In this document: one piece after another, positions 1 through 7,647 of the stretch
Layout of the letters: every line of letters begins with the position of its first letter
How positions within the stretch are numbered: the stretch's first letter is position 1
Source: Saccharopolyspora erythraea NRRL 2338
Lineage (GTDB): Bacteria; Actinomycetota; Actinomycetes; Mycobacteriales; Pseudonocardiaceae
Direction: 5' to 3'
Assembly: GCF_000062885.1 (NCBI RefSeq)
Contig: NC_009142.1
Coordinates: 248,001-312,000 of the forward strand
DNA: 64,000 nt
Notes under the pieces: generated by a model
What the model was told of the DNA's origin: nothing
Seen by the model: the letters and a program-made list of their open reading frames with translations, nothing else
Database searches by the model: none
Program-made: the position numbers and the translations under genes

Positions 1-51
1 CCCCGGGTTCCTTCCGGGACGCCGCTGACGTCACCGGGACAGGAGTCGATG

Positions 52-873
52 ATGAGATCTCGCGGAATTCGATCACCAACGATCGATTTCCGGCGCGCCG
101 CCACCGCCGTGGTCGGCGCGCTGGTGCTGACCGGATGCGCCGGTCAGCCCCAGCTGCCGGGCACCCCGCCCCCGCTGGTGATGGTGCCCGACACGATCGC
201 GGCGCACGAGTTGGCCGCTCTCCCGGAATCCACCACGTTCGGCGATCTCGCCGCCGCCCCCTCGGACCCGGCACCCCAGTCGGAGACGACGGGTGTGGTG
301 GTGCGTGTCAAGCAGGACCTGGCGGTGTACGACGCACCGCACGGCCGGGCTTTCGCCCGGCTGCCCGCGACCCAGCTCGCGAATCCGACCTGGGTCCCGG
401 CCATCGCCGAGCGCGAGGGCTGGGCGCAGGTCCTGCTGCCCTCCCGGCCGAACGGCTCCACGGGATGGGTGTGGCTGGGCGGTCCGGAGCGGACCGAGAA
501 GGCGCGGTCGCCCTACGTCGTCGACGTCGATGTCGACAAGCGGCGGCTGGTGCTCCGGGAGAACGGCGTCGAGACCGCCTCCTGGGACGTCAGCGTGGGC
601 GCACCGGCTTCCCCGACCCCGCGCGGGCGCACCTTCATCATGGCCGCCATCGAGGAGACCGTGACCAGGTACAGCCCGATCATCCTGCCTCTCGGCACGC
701 ATTCGGAGACGTTCAGCACCTACGGCGGCGGCCCCGGAACGGTGGCGCTGCACGGTTGGCCGGACGCGTCGGTGTTCGGCCAGGACCGCAGCGACGGGTG
801 CGTGCGGGTGCCCCCGGACGCACTACGGACGTTGACGTCGTTACCGCTGGGCACGCTCGTGCTCCTGCGGTGA
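52..873 (+). CDS. L,D-transpeptidase (YkuD family) lipoprotein
   Basis: Likely cross-links peptidoglycan stem peptides outside the membrane. The N-terminus has an arginine-rich start, a hydrophobic stretch and the lipobox LTGC near residue 29, so the mature protein is probably a lipoprotein. An SH3-like segment (about residues 80-150) precedes the catalytic YkuD domain (about 160-273), which ends with LHGWPD and then SDGCVRV holding the catalytic Cys. The usual motif is SHGC; here Asp replaces His before Gly-Cys. Two adjacent ATGs occur at 49 and 52. The AGGAG at 41-45 is better spaced for the second. Family call is firm; donor specificity is unknown. Confidence 0.85.
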   Translation: MRSRGIRSPTIDFRRAATAVVGALVLTGCAGQPQLPGTPPPLVMVPDTIAAHELAALPESTTFGDLAAAPSDPAPQSETTGVVVRVKQDLAVYDAPHGRAFARLPATQLANPTWVPAIAEREGWAQVLLPSRPNGSTGWVWLGGPERTEKARSPYVVDVDVDKRRLVLRENGVETASWDVSVGAPASPTPRGRTFIMAAIEETVTRYSPIILPLGTHSETFSTYGGGPGTVALHGWPDASVFGQDRSDGCVRVPPDALRTLTSLPLGTLVLLR

Positions 874-918
874 ACAACGAGAAATCCCCCTCCAAACCGG
901 TAATCGAAGGAAGTGCAC

Positions 919-1446
919 ATGCATAAGCGATTCCTGCTCGGTGCGGTCGCCCTGAGCTCCGGGCTGCTGGCCACCGCGAGCCCGGCCCTCGCCGACAGCG
1001 TCGACAACGACGGAGTCAACGTCGCCAACGGCAACAACGTCAGCCTGCTGCCGATCCAGCTCTGCGGGAACGACATCGCGATCGTCGGGGCGGTCGTGGA
1101 GGCCTTGTCCACGACGGACACGAAGTGCGTGAACGCGCCGATCGTGGACCACCCGAGCCAGGAGACCGGCGACGTCAACGTGGTCGTGCCGCCCAAGCCC
1201 AAGCCGGAGCACGAGCACCACAAGCCCAAGCCCAAGCCCAAGCCGGAGTTCCCGTGCGCGGTCAAGCCCCCGTTCCTGCCGGGCCAGCTGCCCTGCGCAC
1301 CGGCGGCTCCCGGCCCGGCCGCACCGGCCCCGGCCCCCAGTGCCGTGAGCCCGGTGTCGCAGGCCCAGCCGCAGGTCCAGGCCGCGGCGCTGCCGACCGC
1401 GCCTGCCCCTTCCGCGGTGCTCGGCCACGTCGCGGTGACCGGCTGA
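919..1446 (+). CDS. Chaplin-like secreted protein with proline-rich tail
   Basis: A classical signal peptide (residues 1-26, ending ALADS) is followed by a chaplin-like stretch of about 45 residues with two cysteines (LCGND and KCVNAP), many Asn/Gly/Val residues and the pattern GNNVSLLPIQLCGN. After it comes a KPKP/HEHHKPKPKPK spacer and an Ala/Pro-rich tail, but no LPXTG or C-terminal hydrophobic anchor. Chaplins are small amphipathic proteins coating aerial hyphae. A surface or spore-coat role is inferred from this resemblance. ATG 919 is preferred over GTG 913 because GAAGG lies 8 nt upstream. It follows the L,D-transpeptidase by 45 bp, so the two may be cotranscribed. Confidence 0.65.
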   Translation: MHKRFLLGAVALSSGLLATASPALADSVDNDGVNVANGNNVSLLPIQLCGNDIAIVGAVVEALSTTDTKCVNAPIVDHPSQETGDVNVVVPPKPKPEHEHHKPKPKPKPEFPCAVKPPFLPGQLPCAPAAPGPAAPAPAPSAVSPVSQAQPQVQAAALPTAPAPSAVLGHVAVTG

Positions 1447-1621
1447 CGCAGCATTGCTCGGGTGAAAAAGATCAGTCGCTCGATTCGATCTTCCACCCGA
1501 AGGGGCAGAATTCTGCTCCGTGGATGGCGTGATTTCCTTGCATGGCACTAAATTCGCGTGCTGCGTAGGTCACTGCGCGCTCCACGTGGCCGTTGTCGGA
1601 TCAGGACGGCCACAACCCCCG

Positions 1622-1708
1622 CGGTGGTGTCCCGGCGAAGTACTCCCCCTCTCTTCGCCGGACACCACCGTGTGAGATCTCGCACTCCTCGCCCGTACCG
1701 GCGAGGAG
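1622..1708 (+). promoter_or_regulatory. Two strong hairpins in the leader of the amino-acid permease gene
   Basis: An 18-bp stem with one bulged C (1622-1640 with 1653-1670, 12-nt loop) is followed 15 nt later by a 9-bp stem (1685-1693 with 1700-1708). Neither is followed by a strong U tract. They lie 117-203 nt upstream of the permease ATG. They may be a termination signal for the preceding gene or a structured 5' leader. No known riboswitch core was recognised. Confidence 0.5.
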
Positions 1709-1824
1709 CGGCCCCTTTCTCGCGGCGTAGCCTCCCCGCCCGGGGTCGCGGCATGGTCTGGCTGTCCTTGGTGCAACCAGGATCACTTGCGGCGGCCAGG
1801 AGCGAACGCGGCGAAAGAGACACC

Positions 1825-3354
1825 ATGCCGGGCAACGGGCTACTGCGCACGAAGTCGATCGAGCGGTCGATTCGTGACACCGACGAACCCAACTCCAAGC
1901 TGAAGAAGTCGCTGGGCGCCTTCGACCTCACGGTCTTCGGCGTGGCGGTCGTCGTCGGTGCGGGCATCTTCAGCGTGGCGGCCAGCACGGCGGGCAACAT
2001 GGCCGGGCCGTCGGTGTCGCTGGCGTTCATCATGGCCGCGGTCACCTGCGGGCTCGCGGCGCTCTGCTACGCCGAGTTCGCCTCCACCGTCCCGGTGGCC
2101 GGCAGCGCCTACACCTTCTCGTACGCGACTTTCGGCGAGCTGATCGCCTGGATCATCGGCTGGGACCTGGTGCTGGAGTTCGCCGTCGCCGCGTCGGTGA
2201 TCTCCAAGAGCTGGTCCTCCTACCTGGCCGAGGTGCTGGGACTGGCCGGAGCCGACCTGTCGCCGGTCACCACCGTCGGACCGGTGACCGTGGACTGGGG
2301 CGCGATGTTCATCGCAGGCCTGATCACGGTGCTGCTCGTCGCGGGCACGAAGCTCTCGTCGCGGGTCAACCAGGTCATCACCGCGATCAAGGTGACCGTG
2401 GTGCTGGTGGTCATCGTCGTCGGCATCGGCTACGTCAACCCCAAGAACTACACGCCGTTCATCCCGCCGGCGGCGCCTTCGGCGGGCGCCGACGCCGGTG
2501 CCACCGGGCTCGACCAGTCGCTGCTGTCGTTGCTGTTCGGCGGCGCCGGGAGCACCTACGGCACGTTCGGTCTGCTCGCCGCCGCTTCGACGGTGTTCTT
2601 CGCGTTCATCGGCTTCGACATCGTGGCCACCGCGGCCGAGGAGACCCGCGATCCCAAGCGGGACATGCCCCGCGGCATCCTCGGCTCGCTGGTGATCGTG
2701 ACGGTCCTCTACGTCGCGGTTTCGCTGGTGGTGACCGGCATGAGCCACTACACCACGCTCAAGGACCGCCCGGACGGCAGCTCGGCGACGCTGGCGACGG
2801 CGTTCGCCGACCACGGCGTCACGTGGGTCGCCGGGTTCATCTCGGTCGCCGCCATGATCGGCCTGATGACCGTGGTGATGGTGCTGATCATGGGCCAGAG
2901 CCGGGTGCTGTTCGCGATGTCGCGGGACGGGCTGCTGCCGAAGGCGGCGTCGAAGACCGGCGAGCGCGGCACGCCCGCCCGGGCGACCGCTTTCGTCGGC
3001 GTGGTCGTCGCCCTGGTCTCGGGCCTGTTCGACACCAACGTGCTGGCCGAGCTGGTCAACGTGGGCACGCTGTTCGCCTTCGCCATGGTGTCGGTCGGCG
3101 TCATCGTGCTGCGGCGGACCCGGCCGGACCTGGAACGCGGGTTCCGGACGCCCTTCGTGCCGGTGGTGCCGGTGCTCGCGGTGCTCGCCTGCCTGTGGCT
3201 GATGATCAACCTGACGGTGTTCACGTGGGTGTGGTTCTTCGTCTGGCTGGTGCTGGGGCTGGCGGTGTACTTCGCGTACGGGCGCAGGCATTCGGTTCTG
3301 GGCAGGCGCCAGGCGGAGGCCGGGCGCGAGGAGCAGCCGGTCGAGGCCGGCTGA
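1825..3354 (+). CDS. APC-superfamily amino acid permease
   Basis: A 509-residue integral membrane protein with about 12 hydrophobic segments, of the cationic-amino-acid-transporter-like APC type. The first helix carries GVAVVVGAGIFS, the substrate-binding GAGIF signature, after a cytoplasmic N-terminus with SIRDTD. Later helices include FFAFIGFDIVATAAEE and DPKRDMPRGILGS, both typical of this family. It presumably imports amino acids with protons; substrate cannot be assigned. ATG 1825 is preceded by GAAAGAGA; the open frame continues upstream but that part lacks protein character and contains the leader hairpins. Confidence 0.85.
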   Translation: MPGNGLLRTKSIERSIRDTDEPNSKLKKSLGAFDLTVFGVAVVVGAGIFSVAASTAGNMAGPSVSLAFIMAAVTCGLAALCYAEFASTVPVAGSAYTFSYATFGELIAWIIGWDLVLEFAVAASVISKSWSSYLAEVLGLAGADLSPVTTVGPVTVDWGAMFIAGLITVLLVAGTKLSSRVNQVITAIKVTVVLVVIVVGIGYVNPKNYTPFIPPAAPSAGADAGATGLDQSLLSLLFGGAGSTYGTFGLLAAASTVFFAFIGFDIVATAAEETRDPKRDMPRGILGSLVIVTVLYVAVSLVVTGMSHYTTLKDRPDGSSATLATAFADHGVTWVAGFISVAAMIGLMTVVMVLIMGQSRVLFAMSRDGLLPKAASKTGERGTPARATAFVGVVVALVSGLFDTNVLAELVNVGTLFAFAMVSVGVIVLRRTRPDLERGFRTPFVPVVPVLAVLACLWLMINLTVFTWVWFFVWLVLGLAVYFAYGRRHSVLGRRQAEAGREEQPVEAG

Positions 3355-3439
3355 CGCGGGAGCTGAGGGTCGAGCCGGCGGCGGAACGCCGCGTGGATCG
3401 AGCCGGGGCCGCACTCCCGGCCCGATCCACGTCTCCGGC

Positions 3440-4348
3440 TCAGGCCAGGGCGAGTGCCTTGGCGATCTGGGTGGTCCGCTTCGCGGCGGTCTGCCAGTCG
3501 GTCTTCTCGGGCTCGAGGGTCAGCAGCACGACGATCTTGTCGCCGTCGTCGACGGTGCCGGTCGTGTGCATCGCCGGCCGCTTGAGGTCGATCTCCGGCG
3601 CGTCGTCCGGGTCCTCGCCGGGCGCGATCTGGCGGGCCCGCGCCACCTCGGGCGAGTTCAGCACGCGCGCGGTCGCCGCGGGGTCGTCGCTGGAGTCCCT
3701 GCATTCCTCGCCGGGCTCCGGGGCGGCACCGAATCCGGACCAGCCCTGCTTCACCGCGTCGGCGCCGGGGGCGCCGGCGAGCCCGAAGGACTGGTCGAAG
3801 CCGTCGTCGGCGCACGTGGTGTGCTTGCGCAGGTTGCCCATGATGAAGTCGCGGACCTCGGGCTCGGTGTCGTCGAGGACGTACCGGTAGGTCTTGGCGA
3901 CGTCGGAGGCGCTGAGGGCCGTGTAGCCCCACATGCCTTCCTTCGCGGGCGGTCGGGTGTCGTCGAGATCGAGCTTGTCGGCCATCCGCTCGACGATCGC
4001 CTTCTGGCCGCCGCGCACCCAGAACGTGCTGGCGGCGGCGTCGTTGCTGGAGCGCAGCATCGGCTGCAGCAGGGCCTCGTCCTCCGCGGGGATCTCGGCT
4101 CCCGGTTCCAGACCCTCCAGGTAGTCCAGCGCGATGAGGAGCTTGACCACGGAAGCCGACCGGAACTGCTCGTGTTCGTTGCTCTGCAGGGTGGTCTCTC
4201 CGGACCGGGCGTCGACAACGGTGTATCCGAGCGTGATGCCCGGGTCGACCTGCGGTGCCTGTGGCGCGGAGAGTGCCGGTGTCGCAGCAATCACCAGACT
4301 CGCGGTCGCAGCCGCTAAACCGGTGACAGCACGCTTTGTTCTGTTCAT
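3440..4348 (-). CDS. Secreted beta-lactamase-fold serine hydrolase
   Basis: A 302-residue exported member of the penicillin-binding/beta-lactamase class A superfamily. Residues 1-27 form a signal peptide ending in ALSAP. Active-site motifs are SVVK (nucleophile Ser and general-base Lys, about residue 67), SSND (SxN equivalent) and VKQGW (K-x-G triad, with Gln in place of Thr). It has the conserved DGFDQSFGL stretch seen also in its neighbour. It lies downstream of a paralogue lacking a signal peptide, 114 bp apart on the same strand. True beta-lactamase, DD-peptidase or another hydrolase activity cannot be separated from sequence alone. Confidence 0.75.
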   Translation of the reverse strand: MNRTKRAVTGLAAATASLVIAATPALSAPQAPQVDPGITLGYTVVDARSGETTLQSNEHEQFRSASVVKLLIALDYLEGLEPGAEIPAEDEALLQPMLRSSNDAAASTFWVRGGQKAIVERMADKLDLDDTRPPAKEGMWGYTALSASDVAKTYRYVLDDTEPEVRDFIMGNLRKHTTCADDGFDQSFGLAGAPGADAVKQGWSGFGAAPEPGEECRDSSDDPAATARVLNSPEVARARQIAPGEDPDDAPEIDLKRPAMHTTGTVDDGDKIVVLLTLEPEKTDWQTAAKRTTQIAKALALA

Positions 4349-4462
4349 GTGGTGCCCTGTCTTCTGTTCGCGTCGCCGACGTTCGTCACGACGGGAACGA
4401 CGCTAGCAAGTGAAGATCATTTCAGGGCGTGATTCGGCAGGTCAGCCGCTTCGGTCAGATGC

Positions 4463-5173
4463 TCAGGTACGGACGATCGCGCGGGTGAGCTCGGTGACGC
4501 GCTTCGCCGCGGTGTCCCAGTCGGTGTCGTCGGGATGCAGGGTCAGGACCGCGATGACGGTGCCGTCGTCGGCCGTTGTGCCCGTGGTGTGCATGGCGGG
4601 CCGCTTCAGGTCGATGCCGTCGCCGGAGCCGGCGTCGGTGCGCGCCCTGCTCCCGAAGCCCGACCAGCCCTGCTTCACCGCGCCGGCGTCGGGCAGTGCG
4701 CTGGGCAGACCGAAGGACTGGTCGAAGCCGTCGTCGGCCCACTGCGTGTGGTTGCGCAGGTGGCCGAGCACGAACGCGCCGACGTCGTCCGGCGCGTCGT
4801 GCAGCAGGTGCAGGTAGATCCGGACGACGTCGGCCGCGCTGATGGCGGTGTATCCCCACATTCCCTCGTCCGCGGGCGGTTCGGTGTCCCGGAGGCCGAG
4901 CGCGGGCGCCATCCGATCGATGACCGCCCGCTGGCCCGCTCGTTCCCACAGCGTGCTCGCCGCGTCGTCGTTGCTGGCCCGCAGCATCGGTCCGAGCAGG
5001 GCGCGGTCGTCGTCGGGGATGTCCCCGCCCGGGCCGAGCTCGAGCAGGTGGTCCAGCGCGATGAGGATCTTGACGATCGAGGCGGACCGGAACCGCCGCC
5101 GCGGGTCCCGCTCGCTGAGCACCCGTCCCGAAGCGGCGTCGACGACCAGGTAGCCGGCGGAGATGTCGTCCAT
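4463..5173 (-). CDS. Signal-peptide-less paralogue of the secreted serine hydrolase
   Basis: A 236-residue protein aligning through its length with the product at 3440-4348: FRSASIVK (SxxK), RASNDDAAS (SxN), EGMWGYTA, ADDGFDQSFGLP and AVKQGWSGFG are shared. It begins directly at the fold (MDDISAGYLVVDA) with GAGGGG-type pairing at AGGGG upstream of ATG 5173, and no hydrophobic leader is present. It also lacks an approximately 40-residue Asp/Glu/Pro insertion found in the secreted copy. The pair probably arose by tandem duplication, with one copy kept in the cytoplasm or exported by an unrecognised route. Function is not known. Confidence 0.7.
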   Translation of the reverse strand: MDDISAGYLVVDAASGRVLSERDPRRRFRSASIVKILIALDHLLELGPGGDIPDDDRALLGPMLRASNDDAASTLWERAGQRAVIDRMAPALGLRDTEPPADEGMWGYTAISAADVVRIYLHLLHDAPDDVGAFVLGHLRNHTQWADDGFDQSFGLPSALPDAGAVKQGWSGFGSRARTDAGSGDGIDLKRPAMHTTGTTADDGTVIAVLTLHPDDTDWDTAAKRVTELTRAIVRT

Positions 5174-5239
5174 CGCAACCCCTCGATCGCGCGGGCACCG
5201 GCGCGCGTTCGCACGCCGGTGCCGATCGTCGTCCTGCGA

Positions 5240-6292
5240 CTACCGACGATAGGACCGCGCGGCCGCGAGGAAGGTGTCGTTCTCCTCAGGTCGCCCGATC
5301 GTGACGCGGGCGCCTTCGCCGACGAACGCGCGGACCACGACGCGGTTGTCCAGGCAGTGCTCGTTGAACTCCTGGGTGCTTTCGCCGAGCGGGAGCCACA
5401 CGAAGTTCGCCTGCGTCTCCGGGACCTCGTAGCCGAGCCCGAGCAGCTCGTCGCGCACCCGCCGGCGCTCGGACACGACGCTGTCGCAGCGTTCCTTGAG
5501 CTCGTCCTGCGCCTCCAGCGACGCCACCGCCGCGGCCTGCGCGACCGCGTTGACGCTGAAAGGGATGCACACCTTGCGCAGCGCCGCGGCGACGTGCTCC
5601 GGCGCGTAGGTGTAGCCGACGCGGAGCCCGGCCAGGCCGTAGGCCTTGGAGAAGGTCCGCATCGACGCGACGTTCTCGCGGGCGCGGGCGACCTCGACGC
5701 CGTCGGGAGCCTCGGGGTCGGATACGAACTCCCAGTAGGCCTCGTCGAGCACCACGAGTACGTCCGAGGGAACCCGGTCCAGGAACGCCTCCAGCTCGGC
5801 GCGGCGCACGAGGGGGCCGGTGGGGTTGTTGGGCGAGCAGACGAAGACCAGGCGGGTCCTGGAGGTGATGGCCGAGGCCATCGCGTCGAGGTCCAGCGCG
5901 TGCTCGCCGGTCAGCGGTACCGGGATCTGCCTCGCGCCCACGACGCGCGTGATGATCGGGTACGCCTCGAACGACCGCCACGGGTAGACGACCTCGTCCT
6001 CGGCCGAGCAGGTCGCCTGGACGAGCTGCTCGCACAGGGCGACCGAGCCGCATCCCACGGCGAGCCGCTCGGGCGCGACGTGCAGCTTGTCCGCGAGGGC
6101 CTCGGTCAGCTTGGTCGCACCCATGTCGGGGTAGCGGTGCACCTCCGCGGCGGCCCGGGTGATGGTCTCCACGACGCTGGGCAGCGGACCGGCGGAGACC
6201 TCGTTGCTGGCGAGCTTGATCGAGCCCGGGACGGTGCGACCTGCCACGTACGCCGGGAGCTGATCGAGATCGGCGCGGGTGCGAACGGTCAT
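5240..6292 (-). CDS. Histidinol-phosphate / aromatic aminotransferase (Pat/HisC2-like)
   Basis: A 350-residue fold-type I PLP enzyme. Visible motifs are KLASNE near the N-terminus, SPNNPTGP, VLDEAYWEF, and the PLP-lysine region TFSKAYGLAGLRVGY. Length and motifs fit HisC-type enzymes and the actinobacterial aromatic aminotransferase Pat. Because no other his gene is near, and tyrA occurs in the same window, transamination of aromatic amino acids is the likelier role, but this is an inference. ATG 6292 has AGGAG 8 nt upstream; the frame extends further without coding character. Confidence 0.8.
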   Translation of the reverse strand: MTVRTRADLDQLPAYVAGRTVPGSIKLASNEVSAGPLPSVVETITRAAAEVHRYPDMGATKLTEALADKLHVAPERLAVGCGSVALCEQLVQATCSAEDEVVYPWRSFEAYPIITRVVGARQIPVPLTGEHALDLDAMASAITSRTRLVFVCSPNNPTGPLVRRAELEAFLDRVPSDVLVVLDEAYWEFVSDPEAPDGVEVARARENVASMRTFSKAYGLAGLRVGYTYAPEHVAAALRKVCIPFSVNAVAQAAAVASLEAQDELKERCDSVVSERRRVRDELLGLGYEVPETQANFVWLPLGESTQEFNEHCLDNRVVVRAFVGEGARVTIGRPEENDTFLAAARSYRR

Positions 6293-6869
6293 TCGTGACT
6301 CCTTGCTTGCGGGCGGAGATGGCGCTCGGCCGAACCTAGCGCGCCGGCCGCCGGGGTTGAAACGCATTGTCGCCTGCTCGCCGATCCGACGTGGGCTCCA
6401 GTCGGAAGGCCGACGACGTGCACGGATGACCGGCCCCCCGACCGCTTCGCTCCGGTCTCGGCGACCTGGCGGCCTTCGCCGTCCGCCATGTCTGTCGCTG
6501 GAATCGCGGAATGCGCGGTTCGCGAGTCATCCTCCCCGCCCAGAATCTCGATCTGCGCGGTGTTCGAGGCGGGGCCGATTGGGTGGATTTCGCCGCGGTG
6601 TGCGACACGGCCGAACCGAGCGGTTCGACGCCGTCCAAGCGCTCGTGGGTCCTTGCGGAAGCGGGTCGGGTGGAGATCCGCGGGAAGACGTCCGCGCACG
6701 TGGTTGCGGTCGGCCAACCAAGTCCGCCGCCTTTTCCGCGGTCAGGTGGCCGCCCTTCGCGGCCTGGTCGAGAACGCTCCGGAACCGCTTGTCGCAGAGG
6801 GCAAAATCACTCGCCCGTCTGGTTGATCACGTTGACTTGCGTTCACCCCGGCGTGGTTACCTGCACGGT
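6293..6869. other. 577-bp stretch with no convincing gene
   Basis: Several overlapping open frames on both strands run through this divergent region, but none has a ribosome-binding site, a recognisable domain or the strong third-position GC pattern of its neighbours. It should contain the promoters for the aminotransferase (leftward) and the dienelactone-hydrolase-like gene (rightward). No conserved RNA element was recognised. Confidence 0.5.
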
Positions 6870-7574
6870 ATGACCCAAACCCGGACCGAGACGCTCGCGC
6901 TCACCGACGGCACCGAACTCAGGCTCACCGTGGCCGAGCCGGACAACGTCGTACGCGGTGGACTGGTCGTCCTGCACGAGGCCCGCGGCGTCACGGACCG
7001 GGTGCGCCACCTGGTCAGCTCGCTGGCCGAGGAGGGCTGGCTCACCGTCGCCCCGCACCTCTACCACCGCGACGGCACCGACGAGCTCGACGAGCAGCAC
7101 ACCGCCGAGCACGTGATCGACCAGGTCCAGCGCCTCTCCGGCGAGTCGATCCTGGCCGACACCGACGCCGCCTTCGTCTGGCTCGCAGACCAGGGCGTGC
7201 ACCCGGACCACCTGGGCGTGGTCGGCTTCGACATCGGCGGCACCGCGGCGCTGGTCGTGGCGGCCAGCCGCCGCCTCGGCGCCGCCGTGACCGTCGGCGG
7301 TCCCGGCATCCTGGACCCGCTGTCGGACGCGCTGCCCGCGCTGGTCGAGATCGCCGGCGAGCTGACCTGCCCGTGGCTCGGCCTCTACGGCGCGGGCGAC
7401 GAGGACATCGCGGTCGAGGAGGTCGACAAGCTGCGCGAGGCCGCCGAGAGCGCCGGGGTGGCCACCGACGTCGTCTGCTTCGACGACACCGACCACCGCT
7501 TCGACGACGACGCCGAGGCCGCCTCCGAGGCGTGGCAGCGCACCCGGAACTGGTTCGACCTGCACCTGCGCTGA
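6870..7574 (+). CDS. Dienelactone hydrolase-family protein with Asp at the nucleophile position
   Basis: A 234-residue alpha/beta hydrolase matching the dienelactone hydrolase family in length and order of motifs: VVLHEARGVTDRVRHL (the DLH E-x-x-G region), a nucleophile elbow, LYGAGDEDIAVEEV (acid) and DTDHRF (His). The elbow reads VVGFDIGGTAAL. The usual nucleophile there is Cys (GFCxGG) or Ser, while this protein has Asp. Whether that is a catalytic nucleophile, as in haloalkane dehalogenases, or marks a non-hydrolytic protein cannot be told. It lies 73 bp upstream of acetoacetyl-CoA synthetase on the same strand. Confidence 0.75.
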   Translation: MTQTRTETLALTDGTELRLTVAEPDNVVRGGLVVLHEARGVTDRVRHLVSSLAEEGWLTVAPHLYHRDGTDELDEQHTAEHVIDQVQRLSGESILADTDAAFVWLADQGVHPDHLGVVGFDIGGTAALVVAASRRLGAAVTVGGPGILDPLSDALPALVEIAGELTCPWLGLYGAGDEDIAVEEVDKLREAAESAGVATDVVCFDDTDHRFDDDAEAASEAWQRTRNWFDLHLR

Positions 7575-7647
7575 TCGAGTGTCCGATAATCGGATGTGTT
7601 GGTGTTCGCTATGGCCGCGGGGGGCGGTTGTGGGTTAGGAACGTCCC

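Noticed and set aside
6279-6869. Several 60-140-codon frames between the aminotransferase and DLH-like genes
   Set aside because: No ribosome-binding sites, no domains, frames on both strands overlap, and third-position GC is not coding-like.
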